Shown in pieces: positions 16,431 to 23,884 of a DNA stretch of 29,262 bases; positions within the stretch are counted from its first letter, which is position 1, and the number at the start of each line of letters is the position of its first letter. The notes beneath the pieces are model-generated. The model saw only the letters and a program-made list of their open reading frames with translations, did not search any database and had not been told where the DNA came from. The translations under genes were made by a program, and so were the position numbers. Source of the DNA: Actinomycetes bacterium (GTDB lineage Bacteria > Actinomycetota > Acidimicrobiia > Acidimicrobiales > SZUA-35); assembly GCA_024227975.1 (NCBI GenBank), contig JAAETV010000026.1:1-29262 (forward strand), read 5' to 3'.

Positions 16431-16774
16431 ACTTTCTGGTATTCGCGGGAATGTGGGTGCAGGGCGGCCACGGCCAGCGCCGTCGGGAACACCATGATGT
16501 TGAGCGTCCGCAGGATGGTGGTGACCCCGCTGCCGAGGTTGGCGACCAGAACCAGAAGCCACAACACGGCGATCAGCATGGAGCAGACGGCCAGCAGGTA
16601 GTAGCCCCATTTCTGATTGTTCGCTGATCCGAAGGCACCGGCGCCAACACCGATGAACAAGGGGAGGAAGAGTAGCCCCCTGCCTCCCAGCAGGCCGAAC
16701 ACGGCGGAGAAATAGCCAAGGATGACGGCTGCTTGCAGGGTCTGGGGATGAGAGGGGTTGAACCACCGATTCAT
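16418..16774 (-). CDS. Small four-helix membrane protein of unknown function
   Basis: A 118-residue protein, not recognised. It begins MNRWFNPSHPQTLQAAV and has about four hydrophobic segments (roughly residues 12-30, 32-50, 57-78 and 86-102), the second with a GLLGGRG turn. It ends in a polar tail HPHSREYQKVWFE. No charged residues sit inside the membrane segments except one Lys between helices 2 and 3. The ATG at 16774 has a weak AGG site before it. Its stop lies within the first codons of the TAP-like lipoprotein gene, so the two are coupled and may act together at the cell surface. It is 80 bases downstream of rlmN. I make no functional claim beyond integral membrane location. Confidence 0.7.
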   Translation of the reverse strand: MNRWFNPSHPQTLQAAVILGYFSAVFGLLGGRGLLFLPLFIGVGAGAFGSANNQKWGYYLLAVCSMLIAVLWLLVLVANLGSGVTTILRTLNIMVFPTALAVAALHPHSREYQKVWFE

Positions 16775-16854
16775 AGCCTGCCCAGTATGGACCCCAATCG
16801 GGCCGGCCGTGCACCATGATCAGGGTTCCTCGTTTCCACTGGGAGGAGAACAGG

Positions 16855-17943
16855 TCAATGCCGCTCCGGTGGAGAGGGCAGATGGTGGCTAAGGGTGACA
16901 GGGGTTGGTTCGTTATCGGCTCTGAGCTGGCCACAGGCGGCCTCGATATCGAGGCCTCGATTGGCTCGGATGGTGGCGTTGACCCTCAGATCCTCCAGTT
17001 GGCGACGGAACCAGCGGATCCGGCCCTCAGGTGAGCCGACGGTTGGCCAGCCGGGTGTCGGGTTCAGCCGGATCAGATTGACGTGGGCATTGGTTCGGTG
17101 GGCTAGGTCAGCCAGCTCACGGACGTCCTGGGCGGTGTCGTTGACTTCGTCGATCATGGCCCACTCGAAGGTGACCCGCCTACCGGTCAGCTCCCGATAG
17201 AGCTGGCAGGCTGATACCAGCTCGTCGAGAGGATGTCGCTTGTTGAGGGGTATGAGCTCGGTCCGCTTGGCATCGTTTGCAGCGTGGAGGGAGATGGCCA
17301 ATCCGACCTGGAGGCCTTCCTCGGCCAAGCGGAGGATCTGGGGTACGAGCCCGATGGTCGAGATTGTGATGTGCCGGGCCCCGATACCGAAGTCCTCGAT
17401 GATGCGCTTGGTTGCGGTCAGGACCCTGTCATGGTTGGCGAACGGTTCGCCCATACCCATGAACACGATGTTCGACAGCCGGCGTGGAGCGGCTCGGGCC
17501 CGAGCCGTCACCACCTGTTCCAGGATCTCACCGACACTCAGGTTGCGGTCATAGCCTCCCTGGCCGGTTGCACAGAAGCCACAGCCCATGGCGCATCCGG
17601 CCTGGCTCGAGATGCAGGCCGTCGAACGTTGACGGTAGTGCATCAGCACGGTCTCGATGGCCGCCCCGTCAGCCATGGTGAACAGCCACTTTGCCGTCTC
17701 CCCGTCGGCTGACTCCTGACTGGCGGCCAGAGTCAGGGCCGGCGATGTGGTGGCCGCCAATCGGTCCCGGAGGGCGGCGGGGAGGGTGGTGATGGTGTCG
17801 GGCGATTGGCCATGCTGGTAGAGGCCTTGCCACAACTGGTCGAGCCGATAGCGGGGCTCGCCGTCGAGCAGTTCCGACCAATCATCTCTCGACGGAGTCC
17901 ACGGCGACAGGACGGGCTCTGGATGATTCGGCTGTTTGGTCAC
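16855..17943 (-). CDS. rlmN: 23S rRNA (adenine-2503-C2)-methyltransferase, radical SAM
   Basis: A 362-residue protein with all RlmN landmarks. The radical-SAM cluster cysteines are C117, C121 and C124 in GCAMGCGFC, preceded by C110 (ACISSQ), one of the catalytic pair position candidates. FMGMGEP at 161-167 follows, and the methyl-carrying cysteine C337 lies in RGLDIEAACGQL. The enzyme methylates A2503 of 23S rRNA (and A37 of some tRNAs) by a ping-pong radical mechanism. The start is GTG inside the stop of mshD (GTGA overlap at 17940-17943). This family is close to Cfr, but the A-A-C-G-Q-L context and the housekeeping neighbours favour RlmN. Confidence 0.96.
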   Translation of the reverse strand: MTKQPNHPEPVLSPWTPSRDDWSELLDGEPRYRLDQLWQGLYQHGQSPDTITTLPAALRDRLAATTSPALTLAASQESADGETAKWLFTMADGAAIETVLMHYRQRSTACISSQAGCAMGCGFCATGQGGYDRNLSVGEILEQVVTARARAAPRRLSNIVFMGMGEPFANHDRVLTATKRIIEDFGIGARHITISTIGLVPQILRLAEEGLQVGLAISLHAANDAKRTELIPLNKRHPLDELVSACQLYRELTGRRVTFEWAMIDEVNDTAQDVRELADLAHRTNAHVNLIRLNPTPGWPTVGSPEGRIRWFRRQLEDLRVNATIRANRGLDIEAACGQLRADNEPTPVTLSHHLPSPPERH

Positions 17944-18866
17944 GACAACAGCCAGGCCCGGTCGGTGCGAACGATGGAGAACCCAAGCCGTTGATAGGTC
18001 TTGACGGCGGGGAGATTGTCGGCCTCGACATAGAGCATCCCGGTGACGAGGCCCTGCTGGTGGAGCCAGTCGAGGCCAGCCGAGGTCATAGGGGCACCAA
18101 GACCCTGGCCGTGAAAGTCAGGGTCGACACCGATGACGTAGATCTCGCCAAGGGCCTCCGACTCCAACCCGGGCTCGGTTGGGCTCGACCGGGGTGCATG
18201 GATCTTGGTCCAGCAGAAGCCAGCCATCATGCCATCACGCTCGTGAATCCGAAGGCCGGCGGGATCGAACCAGGGTTCGCTCATGGAGGCCAGGAGGCTT
18301 TCGTTGGTCTGAGAGCCCTGGTCGGGGTGGGCGTGGAAGGCACGGTTGTTGACCTCTCGCAGGGTGTCGAGATCATCCGGCTCGAACCCTCGGGTCGGGA
18401 TCGGATCGATGCCCGCTGGTAGCGGGCATCGCATCTGGTGCAATGCCCTGACCTCGGTCAGACCCCGAGTCTCGGCCAAGATTTGGTGCCAGGGCATCGT
18501 GGGCTTGGCCCACAGCTCGACTCGGGCGCTGCCCGCCCTGGTCACTTCGATATCGATGGCATCGAGGAGGGAAACCAGGACCTGTACAGGATCTGGGCCG
18601 TCGGGTGCAATCAATGAGTCGAGCTGGGCGACTTCGCTCCCGATAGGACCGCTGACGAGGCCGACGAGATCGCCTCTGTCGACGCTGGCGACCGCTGTCA
18701 CCTGATCGATGGCACCTAGAGCGGAGCCGGAAGTTGGCCACCCATCGAAGCGGTCGTCGTGGAGCTCGAGGGGGAGGGCCCTACCCATCAGCGCTCGGGC
18801 CCGATCGGCAAAGGTGGCATCGACCGATGAGGTCACTTTGACGAAGAACTCAGATGAAGCAGCCAC
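17940..18866 (-). CDS. mshD: Mycothiol synthase (acetyl-CoA:Cys-GlcN-Ins acetyltransferase)
   Basis: A 308-residue protein made of two GNAT-type domains, as in characterised MshD. The C-terminal, active half carries the family's strongest blocks: NNRAFHAHPDQG, then EPWFDPAGLRIHE, then GFCWTKIH, then GEIYVIGVDPDFHGQGLG with the acetyl-CoA pyrophosphate loop, then LYVEADNLPAVKTYQRLGF. MshD acetylates the cysteine amine of Cys-GlcN-inositol, the last step of mycothiol synthesis. The N-terminal domain is weaker, as is usual for the family. Presence of this gene places the genome in Actinomycetota. It shares a 36-base divergent gap with nth and overlaps rlmN by 4 bases. Confidence 0.95.
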   Translation of the reverse strand: MAASSEFFVKVTSSVDATFADRARALMGRALPLELHDDRFDGWPTSGSALGAIDQVTAVASVDRGDLVGLVSGPIGSEVAQLDSLIAPDGPDPVQVLVSLLDAIDIEVTRAGSARVELWAKPTMPWHQILAETRGLTEVRALHQMRCPLPAGIDPIPTRGFEPDDLDTLREVNNRAFHAHPDQGSQTNESLLASMSEPWFDPAGLRIHERDGMMAGFCWTKIHAPRSSPTEPGLESEALGEIYVIGVDPDFHGQGLGAPMTSAGLDWLHQQGLVTGMLYVEADNLPAVKTYQRLGFSIVRTDRAWLLS

Positions 18867-18902
18867 CGTCTGACCATTCTAGGTGGTGGCTACCCTTGGC
18901 CG

Positions 18903-19547
18903 ATGGCTCGACCCCGAACCCCAAAAGGCCGCGCTCGCCGTACTCATGATCTGCTGGCCGGCGAGTATCCCAACGCTGAGTGCGAGCTGGCACACGACAA
19001 TCCGTTTCAGCTCATCGTTGCCACCATCCTCTCGGCCCAGGCCACCGATGTCGGTGTCAACAAGGTCACCCCCGGCCTGTTTGCCCGCTTTCCCGATGCC
19101 GAGGCGCTGGCCGGGGCCAGCCATGAAGAGGTCGAGTCTCTGATCGCCTCACTTGGCTTGTTCCGCAACAAGACCAAGAGCATCATCAAGTGCGCCAACC
19201 AACTGGTTGACCTCCATGATGGCCAGGTTCCCATCGCCATGAAGGACCTCACGGCCCTGGCTGGGGTGGGGCGCAAGACGGCCAATGTCGTTCGCAGTGT
19301 TGCCCTTGGTCAGCCCGGCCTGCCGGTCGACACCCATGTGTTGCGGCTCAGCTCCCTGCTTCAACTCACCGAGGAGACCGACCCGGTCAAGGTCGAGCTG
19401 GAATTGAATCCCATGATTCGAGCCGATGAGCGTGGCCTCTTCAGCCTCCGGATGATTCTCCACGGTCGGCGGGTCTGTATTGCCCGTCGACCTAATTGTG
19501 TCGAGTGCACCCTGAATGGTTTCTGCCCTTCGGCGGAGCTGAAGTAG
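18903..19547 (+). CDS. nth: Endonuclease III (DNA glycosylase/AP lyase)
   Basis: A 214-residue protein, the normal length. The helix-hairpin-helix LAGVGRKTANVV contains the catalytic Lys K125, and the catalytic Asp is D143 in PVDTHVLRLS. The C-terminal [4Fe-4S] loop is complete: C192-x6-C199-x2-C202-x5-C208. It removes oxidised pyrimidines and cleaves the abasic site in base-excision repair. The ATG at 18903 is 36 bases from the divergent mshD start. No protein gene follows for 398 bases; the hairpin arrays described below begin about 85 bases after its stop. Confidence 0.96.
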   Translation: MARPRTPKGRARRTHDLLAGEYPNAECELAHDNPFQLIVATILSAQATDVGVNKVTPGLFARFPDAEALAGASHEEVESLIASLGLFRNKTKSIIKCANQLVDLHDGQVPIAMKDLTALAGVGRKTANVVRSVALGQPGLPVDTHVLRLSSLLQLTEETDPVKVELELNPMIRADERGLFSLRMILHGRRVCIARRPNCVECTLNGFCPSAELK

Positions 19548-19633
19548 CTGGTCAGGGACAGGACCACACAAATTCCAGGAAAATTTCTGCGGATATCACA
19601 CACGAAAGAAACTAGCTGAATTATATTGCTTCT

Positions 19634-19728
19634 AACCAGGTTCCCGCCACCTGGTAGCAGCGACAACAGGGATCCGCCGCCCTGTGTCGCGCCGTCGGCG
19701 CCCCCTCGTGGGGCGCCGACGTCTTTTT
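19634..19728 (+). ncRNA. Candidate small RNA, 6C-like: two C-rich-loop hairpins plus intrinsic terminator
   Basis: Three stem-loops follow each other with only 3-4 bases between them. Hairpin 1 (19635-19655) has a perfect 7-bp stem ACCAGGT/ACCTGGT and loop TCCCGCC. Hairpin 2 (19660-19690) has an 11-bp stem with one bulged A and loop ATCCGCCG. Hairpin 3 (19694-19720) has an 11-bp GC-rich stem followed by T5. A possible -10 element, TATATT at 19622-19627, would start a transcript near 19634, giving about 95 nt. The actinobacterial 6C RNA family is known for two stem-loops with C-rich loops and a 3' terminator at about this length. Here each loop has a G interrupting the C run, so membership is proposed, not proven. 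No clear -35 element is visible. Confidence 0.6.
19694..19728 (+). terminator. Strong intrinsic terminator
   Basis: A perfect 11-bp inverted repeat, GTCGGCGCCCC (19694-19704) with GGGGCGCCGAC (19710-19720), has a 5-base loop CTCGT. It is followed by GTC and five T at 19724-19728. It ends the candidate small RNA and would also stop read-through from nth. Confidence 0.88.
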
Positions 19729-19768
19729 CCCCTCGGGCCCTTCAACCAGGGATTACGTATAGATCGGA

Positions 19769-19850
19769 GGGGCTGCGTGGCCCCCATCGGACCCTGATGG
19801 TGGAGTTGCACCGAGCTTGTCTATTGACCACCTCGGTGCAACTTTCTTCT
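19769..19850 (+). ncRNA. Second hairpin array, possible small RNA or terminator
   Basis: Directly after the terminator come three more inverted repeats. These are GGGGC/GCCCC (19769-19784, loop TGCGTG), CCATC/GATGG (19784-19800, loop of 7) and a perfect 12-bp repeat AGTTGCACCGAG (19804-19815) with CTCGGTGCAACT (19832-19843) around a 16-base loop. The last is followed by a T-rich run, TTCTTCT. TATAGA at 19758-19763 could be a -10 element for a start near 19770. The 12-bp repeat is far beyond chance for this size of gap. It could be the terminator of a second short transcript, or a protein-binding dyad. I do not recognise an RNA family. Confidence 0.4.
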
Positions 19851-19945
19851 AGGTATATATTTCCGATTGTCGCGCAGAGATGTGTCCCAATACCATGGCT
19901 TCTATTCAGTTGGAACAACGGGCATCAAGCCAGCAGCCGTTGGGC

Positions 19946-20230
19946 TCAGCTCAGTCGGCGCACAATCTTGGTTAGGCGCCGACCGGCGGTCTGGAGCTGA
20001 CGCTCGACCTCGCGCAGTTCGACCAGGGCTTCATCTTCAGCGTCGGCGGCGTCGGCGAGTTTTCCGATCCGGTCGACGAGCTCGTCCAGGGTTGCCGAGA
20101 TCGAGCCGAGTGCGCTGCCGTCGAGAGCCAAGGGACCTTGCCGTTCTGGTGGGGGATGGAGCTCTCCGACCGAGAGTCGTCTGTGTCGTAAATCGCCACC
20201 GGGAGGCCCTGCGTCCACGCTACCGTCCAA
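19946..20230 (-). CDS. Small coiled-coil protein of unknown function
   Basis: Up to 94 residues from a TTG at 20230. The C-terminal two thirds (from about residue 40) read as a continuous heptad helix: SISATLDELVDRIGKLADAADAE, then EDEALVELREVERQLQTAGRRLTKIVRRL. The regular spacing of Leu/Val/Ile with acidic and basic faces is the main reason to call it real. The first 35 residues are Pro/Arg-rich and may not be translated; GTG at 20218 and TTG at 20131 are later possible starts. No ATG exists in the frame, and no good ribosome site is visible, so the start is unsettled. It is divergent from hisD. Its function is unknown. Confidence 0.55.
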   Translation of the reverse strand: MDGSVDAGPPGGDLRHRRLSVGELHPPPERQGPLALDGSALGSISATLDELVDRIGKLADAADAEDEALVELREVERQLQTAGRRLTKIVRRLS

Positions 20231-20269
20231 CGAGGAATCTGCTGAGCACGTGGAGGACCAGGAGATCGT

Positions 20270-21565
20270 GTGTTGAATCGTCTCGACCTCCGTGGGCGCG
20301 GTAGGCCGGCCATAGAGGATCTGCCCCGACCCGTCGTTGCTGGCGACGAGCCACGAGCCATCGTGCGCGACCTGATCGCTCAGGTCAGAGCGGAGGGTGA
20401 CCAGGCCCTGCGTAAGTTGACGGCTCGTTTCGACGGGGTCGAACTCGACAGCCTCCGGGTGCCGGATGGGGCTCTTGACCGGGCGGTGGTCGGCCTCGAT
20501 CCGACCCTTCGTGAGGCCTTCGAGGTCGCGATCGAGGGGATCGAGTCATTCCATCAACATCAGGTCCGCCCCGCCCACCTCGTCGAGCGGCCTGGTATTA
20601 CTGTCACAGCCTCCCAACGCCCGGTGAGGCGGGCTGGGCTCTATGTTCCCGGAGGTAGAGCCGAATATCCATCGACCGTGCTGATGACGGCGGTCCCAGC
20701 CCGAGTGGCCGGGGTGGCCGAGTTGGCCCTGTGCGTTCCCCCCGACCGCAACATCGGCGGGATAGCCCCCTCGGTGCTGGCCGCCGCCCGTCTGGCCGGG
20801 GTCGACGAGGTCTACGCCGTTGGTGGGGCTCAGGCCATCGCGGCCCTGGCCTACGGTACCGAATCCATCCACCCCGTCGACGTCATTGCCGGACCGGGAA
20901 ATGTCTATGTGGCTATGGCCAAACAGGAGGTTGGGGGTGATGTTGGCATCGCTGCCGCCTTTGCTGGCCCGTCCGAGGTCGTGGTCGTCGCCGACGACAC
21001 GGCCCGGCCTGAGTACGCCGCCATCGACCTGATCGTCCAGGCCGAGCACGGCCCCGACGGTCTGTCCTGGCTCGTGACCTGGGATGAGGCGGTAGCCGAC
21101 AGTGTGTGCGCCGCCGGCGAGCGGCTCCTGATCGCTACCCCACGGGCCGACGAGGTGCGCTCGACCCTGACTGCCGGTGGCTATGTGGCCCTGGTCGATG
21201 ATGAAGCGGCGGCCCTGGCTGTCGTCGACGCCATTGCCCCCGAGCACCTGGAGCTCCAATGCCGAAACGCGGTGTCATTGGCCAATGAGGTCAACAACGC
21301 CGGCGCCATCTTCTGCGGGTCTCTGTCGCCCGCCTCGATCGGCGACTATGTGGCTGGGCCCAGTCACGTCCTGCCGACCTATGGATCGGCCCGGTTCTCC
21401 AGCGCGCTGACTGTCGCCGACTTCTGCAAGGATCACCATGTGGTCGCTATCGACGATGAGGGGCTCGAACGGCTTGGCCCCCACGCCATCACCATGGCCG
21501 ACCAGGAAGGTCTGGCGGCCCATGCCGAATCGATCCGGCTTCGCCTCCAGGAGCGGAGAGGATGA
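20270..21565 (+). CDS. hisD: Histidinol dehydrogenase
   Basis: A 431-residue protein of normal length. Family blocks are AGLYVPGGRAEYPSTVLM, AVGGAQAIAALAYGTE, IAGPGNVYVAMAKQEV, GPSEVVVVADD, IVQAEHGPDG and SPASIGDYVAGPSHVLPT. The last two carry His and Asp residues used for zinc binding and catalysis. It oxidises histidinol to histidine in two NAD-dependent steps, the end of the pathway. The GTG start at 20270 is supported by AGGAG 5 bases upstream. This is the first gene of a six-gene operon; its stop overlaps the hisC start by 4 bases. I see no clear promoter or attenuator between the divergent small gene and this start. Confidence 0.97.
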   Translation: MLNRLDLRGRGRPAIEDLPRPVVAGDEPRAIVRDLIAQVRAEGDQALRKLTARFDGVELDSLRVPDGALDRAVVGLDPTLREAFEVAIEGIESFHQHQVRPAHLVERPGITVTASQRPVRRAGLYVPGGRAEYPSTVLMTAVPARVAGVAELALCVPPDRNIGGIAPSVLAAARLAGVDEVYAVGGAQAIAALAYGTESIHPVDVIAGPGNVYVAMAKQEVGGDVGIAAAFAGPSEVVVVADDTARPEYAAIDLIVQAEHGPDGLSWLVTWDEAVADSVCAAGERLLIATPRADEVRSTLTAGGYVALVDDEAAALAVVDAIAPEHLELQCRNAVSLANEVNNAGAIFCGSLSPASIGDYVAGPSHVLPTYGSARFSSALTVADFCKDHHVVAIDDEGLERLGPHAITMADQEGLAAHAESIRLRLQERRG

Positions 21566-22665
21566 GTCGCCCAGCCGTGCGCGATGACCTGGCCCACCTA
21601 GAGGGCTACCACTCGCCCCAGCTCGACGTTGATGTCCGCCTCAATACCAACGAGGCGCCGGCCCCACCCCCAGCTGCCTTCACCGAGGCGGTCAAGGCGG
21701 CCATCTCGGATCTGCAGTGGCATCGCTATCCGGACCGGTCGGCGGCCCAGCTGAGGAGCGCCATTGCTGAGCTGCATGACGTTCAGCAGGACCGGGTGTT
21801 CTGCGCCAATGGCTCCAACGAGGTACTACAGACGATCCTGTTGGCCTACGCCGGTCCGGAACGATCGGTCGCCACCTTCGAGCCGACCTATGCCATGCAT
21901 AGCCACATCGCCCGCATCACGGGTGCCACCAGTGTGGTGGGGGAGCGGCGCCCCGACTTCACGCTCGACCTCGACGAGGTCGACAGGATCATCGCCCAGC
22001 ATCGGCCGGTGGTGACCTTCGTCTGCTCGCCCAACAACCCGACCGGAACCACCGAAACCAGGGAGAACGTACTCCAGGTGCTGGAACGGGTCGAGGCCAT
22101 CGATGGGCTGTTGGTTGTCGACGAGGCCTATGGCCAATTCGCCCCCTGGTCGGCGACCGAGCTGCTCGAGGAGGCCCGGTCCCTGGTCGTCACCCGCACC
22201 TTCTCCAAGACCTGGGCCATGGCCGGGGCCCGCCTCGGATACCTGCTCGGGCCGACCTGGTTGGTGGCCGAGCTGGACAAGGTCGTGTTGCCGTATCACC
22301 TCGACTCGGTGAAGCAAGCGGCCGGATTGGCCGCCCTCGACTTCGTCGAGGCCATGGATCGACGGGTGTCATCGATTGTCGAGGAACGCGGTCGTTTGGA
22401 GACAGCCATGGTCGATCTGGGGGCCACTGTGTGGCCGTCAGGAGCCAACTTCATCCTCTTCCGCCCACCGGCGGTTGGGGTCGGCGCCCCCGACGGCCAG
22501 GCCGTATGGCAGGCCCTGGTCGATCAGTCGGTCTTGGTCCGCAATACCTCCAGCTGGGACCGGCTCGATGGCTGCCTTCGCGTCACCATCGGTACCAAGA
22601 ACGACAATGACCGCTTCCTCGAGGCCCTGACCAATGCCCTGGACACCCCCAACGACGACGCGTGA
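21562..22665 (+). CDS. hisC: Histidinol-phosphate aminotransferase
   Basis: A 367-residue fold-type I PLP enzyme. The family opening RLNTNEAPAPPP is at 26-37, CSPNNPTGT at 155-163, the PLP-phenol-binding Asp and Tyr in VVDEAYG at 185-191, and the Schiff-base Lys K216 in TFSKTWAMAGARLGY. It transfers the amino group from glutamate to imidazoleacetol phosphate. It is coupled to hisD by an ATGA overlap, and its stop precedes the hisB ATG by 14 bases. Position in the his operon settles HisC against the related aromatic aminotransferases. Confidence 0.96.
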   Translation: MSRPAVRDDLAHLEGYHSPQLDVDVRLNTNEAPAPPPAAFTEAVKAAISDLQWHRYPDRSAAQLRSAIAELHDVQQDRVFCANGSNEVLQTILLAYAGPERSVATFEPTYAMHSHIARITGATSVVGERRPDFTLDLDEVDRIIAQHRPVVTFVCSPNNPTGTTETRENVLQVLERVEAIDGLLVVDEAYGQFAPWSATELLEEARSLVVTRTFSKTWAMAGARLGYLLGPTWLVAELDKVVLPYHLDSVKQAAGLAALDFVEAMDRRVSSIVEERGRLETAMVDLGATVWPSGANFILFRPPAVGVGAPDGQAVWQALVDQSVLVRNTSSWDRLDGCLRVTIGTKNDNDRFLEALTNALDTPNDDA

Positions 22666-22679
22666 GGAGCCCGCCGATC

Positions 22680-23276
22680 ATGCCAACACCCAGAACCAGT
22701 ACCCAGAAGCGCTCCACGGCCGAGACCACGATCGCCGTCACCCTCGATCTCGACGGAACAGGCAAGACCAACATCGCCACCGGTCTGCCCTTCTTTGATC
22801 ACATGCTCGACCAGCTGGGCCGCCATGGGGGCTTCGACCTGGAGGTCATGGCCGACGGCGACCTCCACATCGATGCCCACCACACCGTCGAGGACACTGC
22901 CATTGTGTTGGGTCAGGCCTTCGCCGACGCCCTGGGTGACAAGGCTGGGGTCAGGCGTTTCGCCAGTGGCCTCTACCCTCTGGACGAGGCCCTGGTCGAG
23001 GTAGCCCTCGACCTCTCGGGCCGCCCCTTCTTCGCCTGGAACGTCGAGTTGCCCGAAGCAATCCCTCTCGGTAATCCTCCCTTCGACCCATCCCTGGCGG
23101 AGCATGCCCTGGCCAGCTTGGCCACCGCGGCCGGTATCACCTTGCACGTGAGCCTCAAGAGCGGCACCAATGTCCACCACATCATCGAAGCTGCCTTCAA
23201 GGGAGTGGCCCGCTGCCTGCGGGACGCGGTCGAGGTGACCGGGGGCGGGGTCCCATCGACCAAGGGGAGCCTTTGA
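22680..23276 (+). CDS. hisB: Imidazoleglycerol-phosphate dehydratase
   Basis: 198 residues from the ATG at 22680, the single-function form found in Actinobacteria (no phosphatase domain). Metal-binding signatures are FFDHMLDQLGRHGGFDL, DAHHTVEDTAIVLGQA, and near the end SGTNVHHIIEAAFKGVARCL with the repeated H-x-x-x-E metal ligands. The enzyme dehydrates imidazole-glycerol phosphate using Mn2+. A GTG at 22662 that overlaps the hisC stop (GTGA) could add six residues; the ATG is preferred because GAGGAG lies about 11 bases upstream and the N-terminus then matches the family. Confidence 0.96.
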   Translation: MPTPRTSTQKRSTAETTIAVTLDLDGTGKTNIATGLPFFDHMLDQLGRHGGFDLEVMADGDLHIDAHHTVEDTAIVLGQAFADALGDKAGVRRFASGLYPLDEALVEVALDLSGRPFFAWNVELPEAIPLGNPPFDPSLAEHALASLATAAGITLHVSLKSGTNVHHIIEAAFKGVARCLRDAVEVTGGGVPSTKGSL

Positions 23277-23884
23277 TGGGGGCGCCCCGGATCGCGGTCC
23301 TCGATTACGGGATCGGCAATCTCCACTCGGCCCAGAAAGGGCTGGCCCGCACCGGGGCTCACGCCAAATTGACGGCCGACCCGGCAGATATCGAGGCGGC
23401 CGACGCCGTCGTCTTGCCTGGGGTCGGGGCCTTCGGGTCGTGCATGGCCGCTCTGGCCAGAACCGGCCTCGACGACCAAGCCAAGAAAGCGGTGGCCTCC
23501 GGTCGACCCTTTCTCGGCATCTGCGTTGGCATGCAACTCCTCTACGACGGGTCAGAAGAGAGTCCTGGGGTCAGCGGTCTCGGCCTCTTGTCGGGGATCG
23601 TCCGCTGGATCCCCCCAGGGGTCAAGCGGCCCCAGATGCAGTGGAACACCCTCTCATGTCGAGCTCCCGTGCATCCCTTGTTGTCGGGGCTCGACGGAGC
23701 CTGGCTCTATTTCGTGCACAGCCTGGCGGCTGAAGCCAACGACAAGATGATCGCTACCACCAACTATGGGGGCGAACTGGTGGCGGCGGCCGCTGACGAC
23801 AATGTGATGGCGACCCAGTTCCATCCCGAAAAGTCGGCCCAGGCCGGCCTCCGTCTCCTCCAGAACTTCGTGGACCTCCTATGA
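23276..23884 (+). CDS. hisH: Imidazole glycerol phosphate synthase, glutamine amidotransferase subunit
   Basis: A 202-residue class I glutamine amidotransferase. It opens IAVLDYGIGNLHS, the nucleophile is C83 in FLGICVGMQLL, and the remaining triad members are H183 and E185 in QFHPEKS. It hydrolyses glutamine and feeds ammonia to HisF, which is encoded two genes downstream. The ATG at 23276 shares one base with the hisB stop (TGATG); a TTG just before it is less likely. It overlaps hisA by 4 bases. Confidence 0.96.
   Translation: MGAPRIAVLDYGIGNLHSAQKGLARTGAHAKLTADPADIEAADAVVLPGVGAFGSCMAALARTGLDDQAKKAVASGRPFLGICVGMQLLYDGSEESPGVSGLGLLSGIVRWIPPGVKRPQMQWNTLSCRAPVHPLLSGLDGAWLYFVHSLAAEANDKMIATTNYGGELVAAAADDNVMATQFHPEKSAQAGLRLLQNFVDLL

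Larger units (their letters stand above)
19548..19945. other. 398-base region without a protein gene; holds two hairpin arrays
   Basis: Between the stops of nth and the small coiled-coil gene I find no credible coding frame. The first part (19560-19630) is noticeably AT-richer than its surroundings and contains TATATT at 19622-19627. Then come two successive groups of inverted repeats, described separately. The last part (19850-19945) has another AT-rich stretch (TATATAT at 19854-19860) and a 6-bp inverted repeat (19916-19921 with 19937-19942) that could weakly terminate the - strand gene. Frames open on the + strand here have compositions typical of chance reading and no start-site support. 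Confidence 0.75.

Noticed and set aside
16431..16934. N-terminal extension of the TAP-like hydrolase up to 16934
   Set aside because: It overlaps rlmN and the small membrane protein, is rich in Arg/His/Pro without structure, and would bury the lipoprotein signal.
19548..19945. Possible tRNA or tmRNA in the gene-free gap
   Set aside because: No T-loop-type GTTCRA motif with a matching acceptor stem is present; the structure is a series of simple hairpins.
20231..20269. Leader-peptide attenuator or T-box before the his operon
   Set aside because: The space before hisD is very short, there is no run of His codons, and no terminator/antiterminator pair is visible.
19867..20304. A 145-codon + strand frame running into hisD
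   Set aside because: It is Arg-rich, overlaps hisD out of frame and is antisense to the coiled-coil gene, which has the better protein-like pattern.
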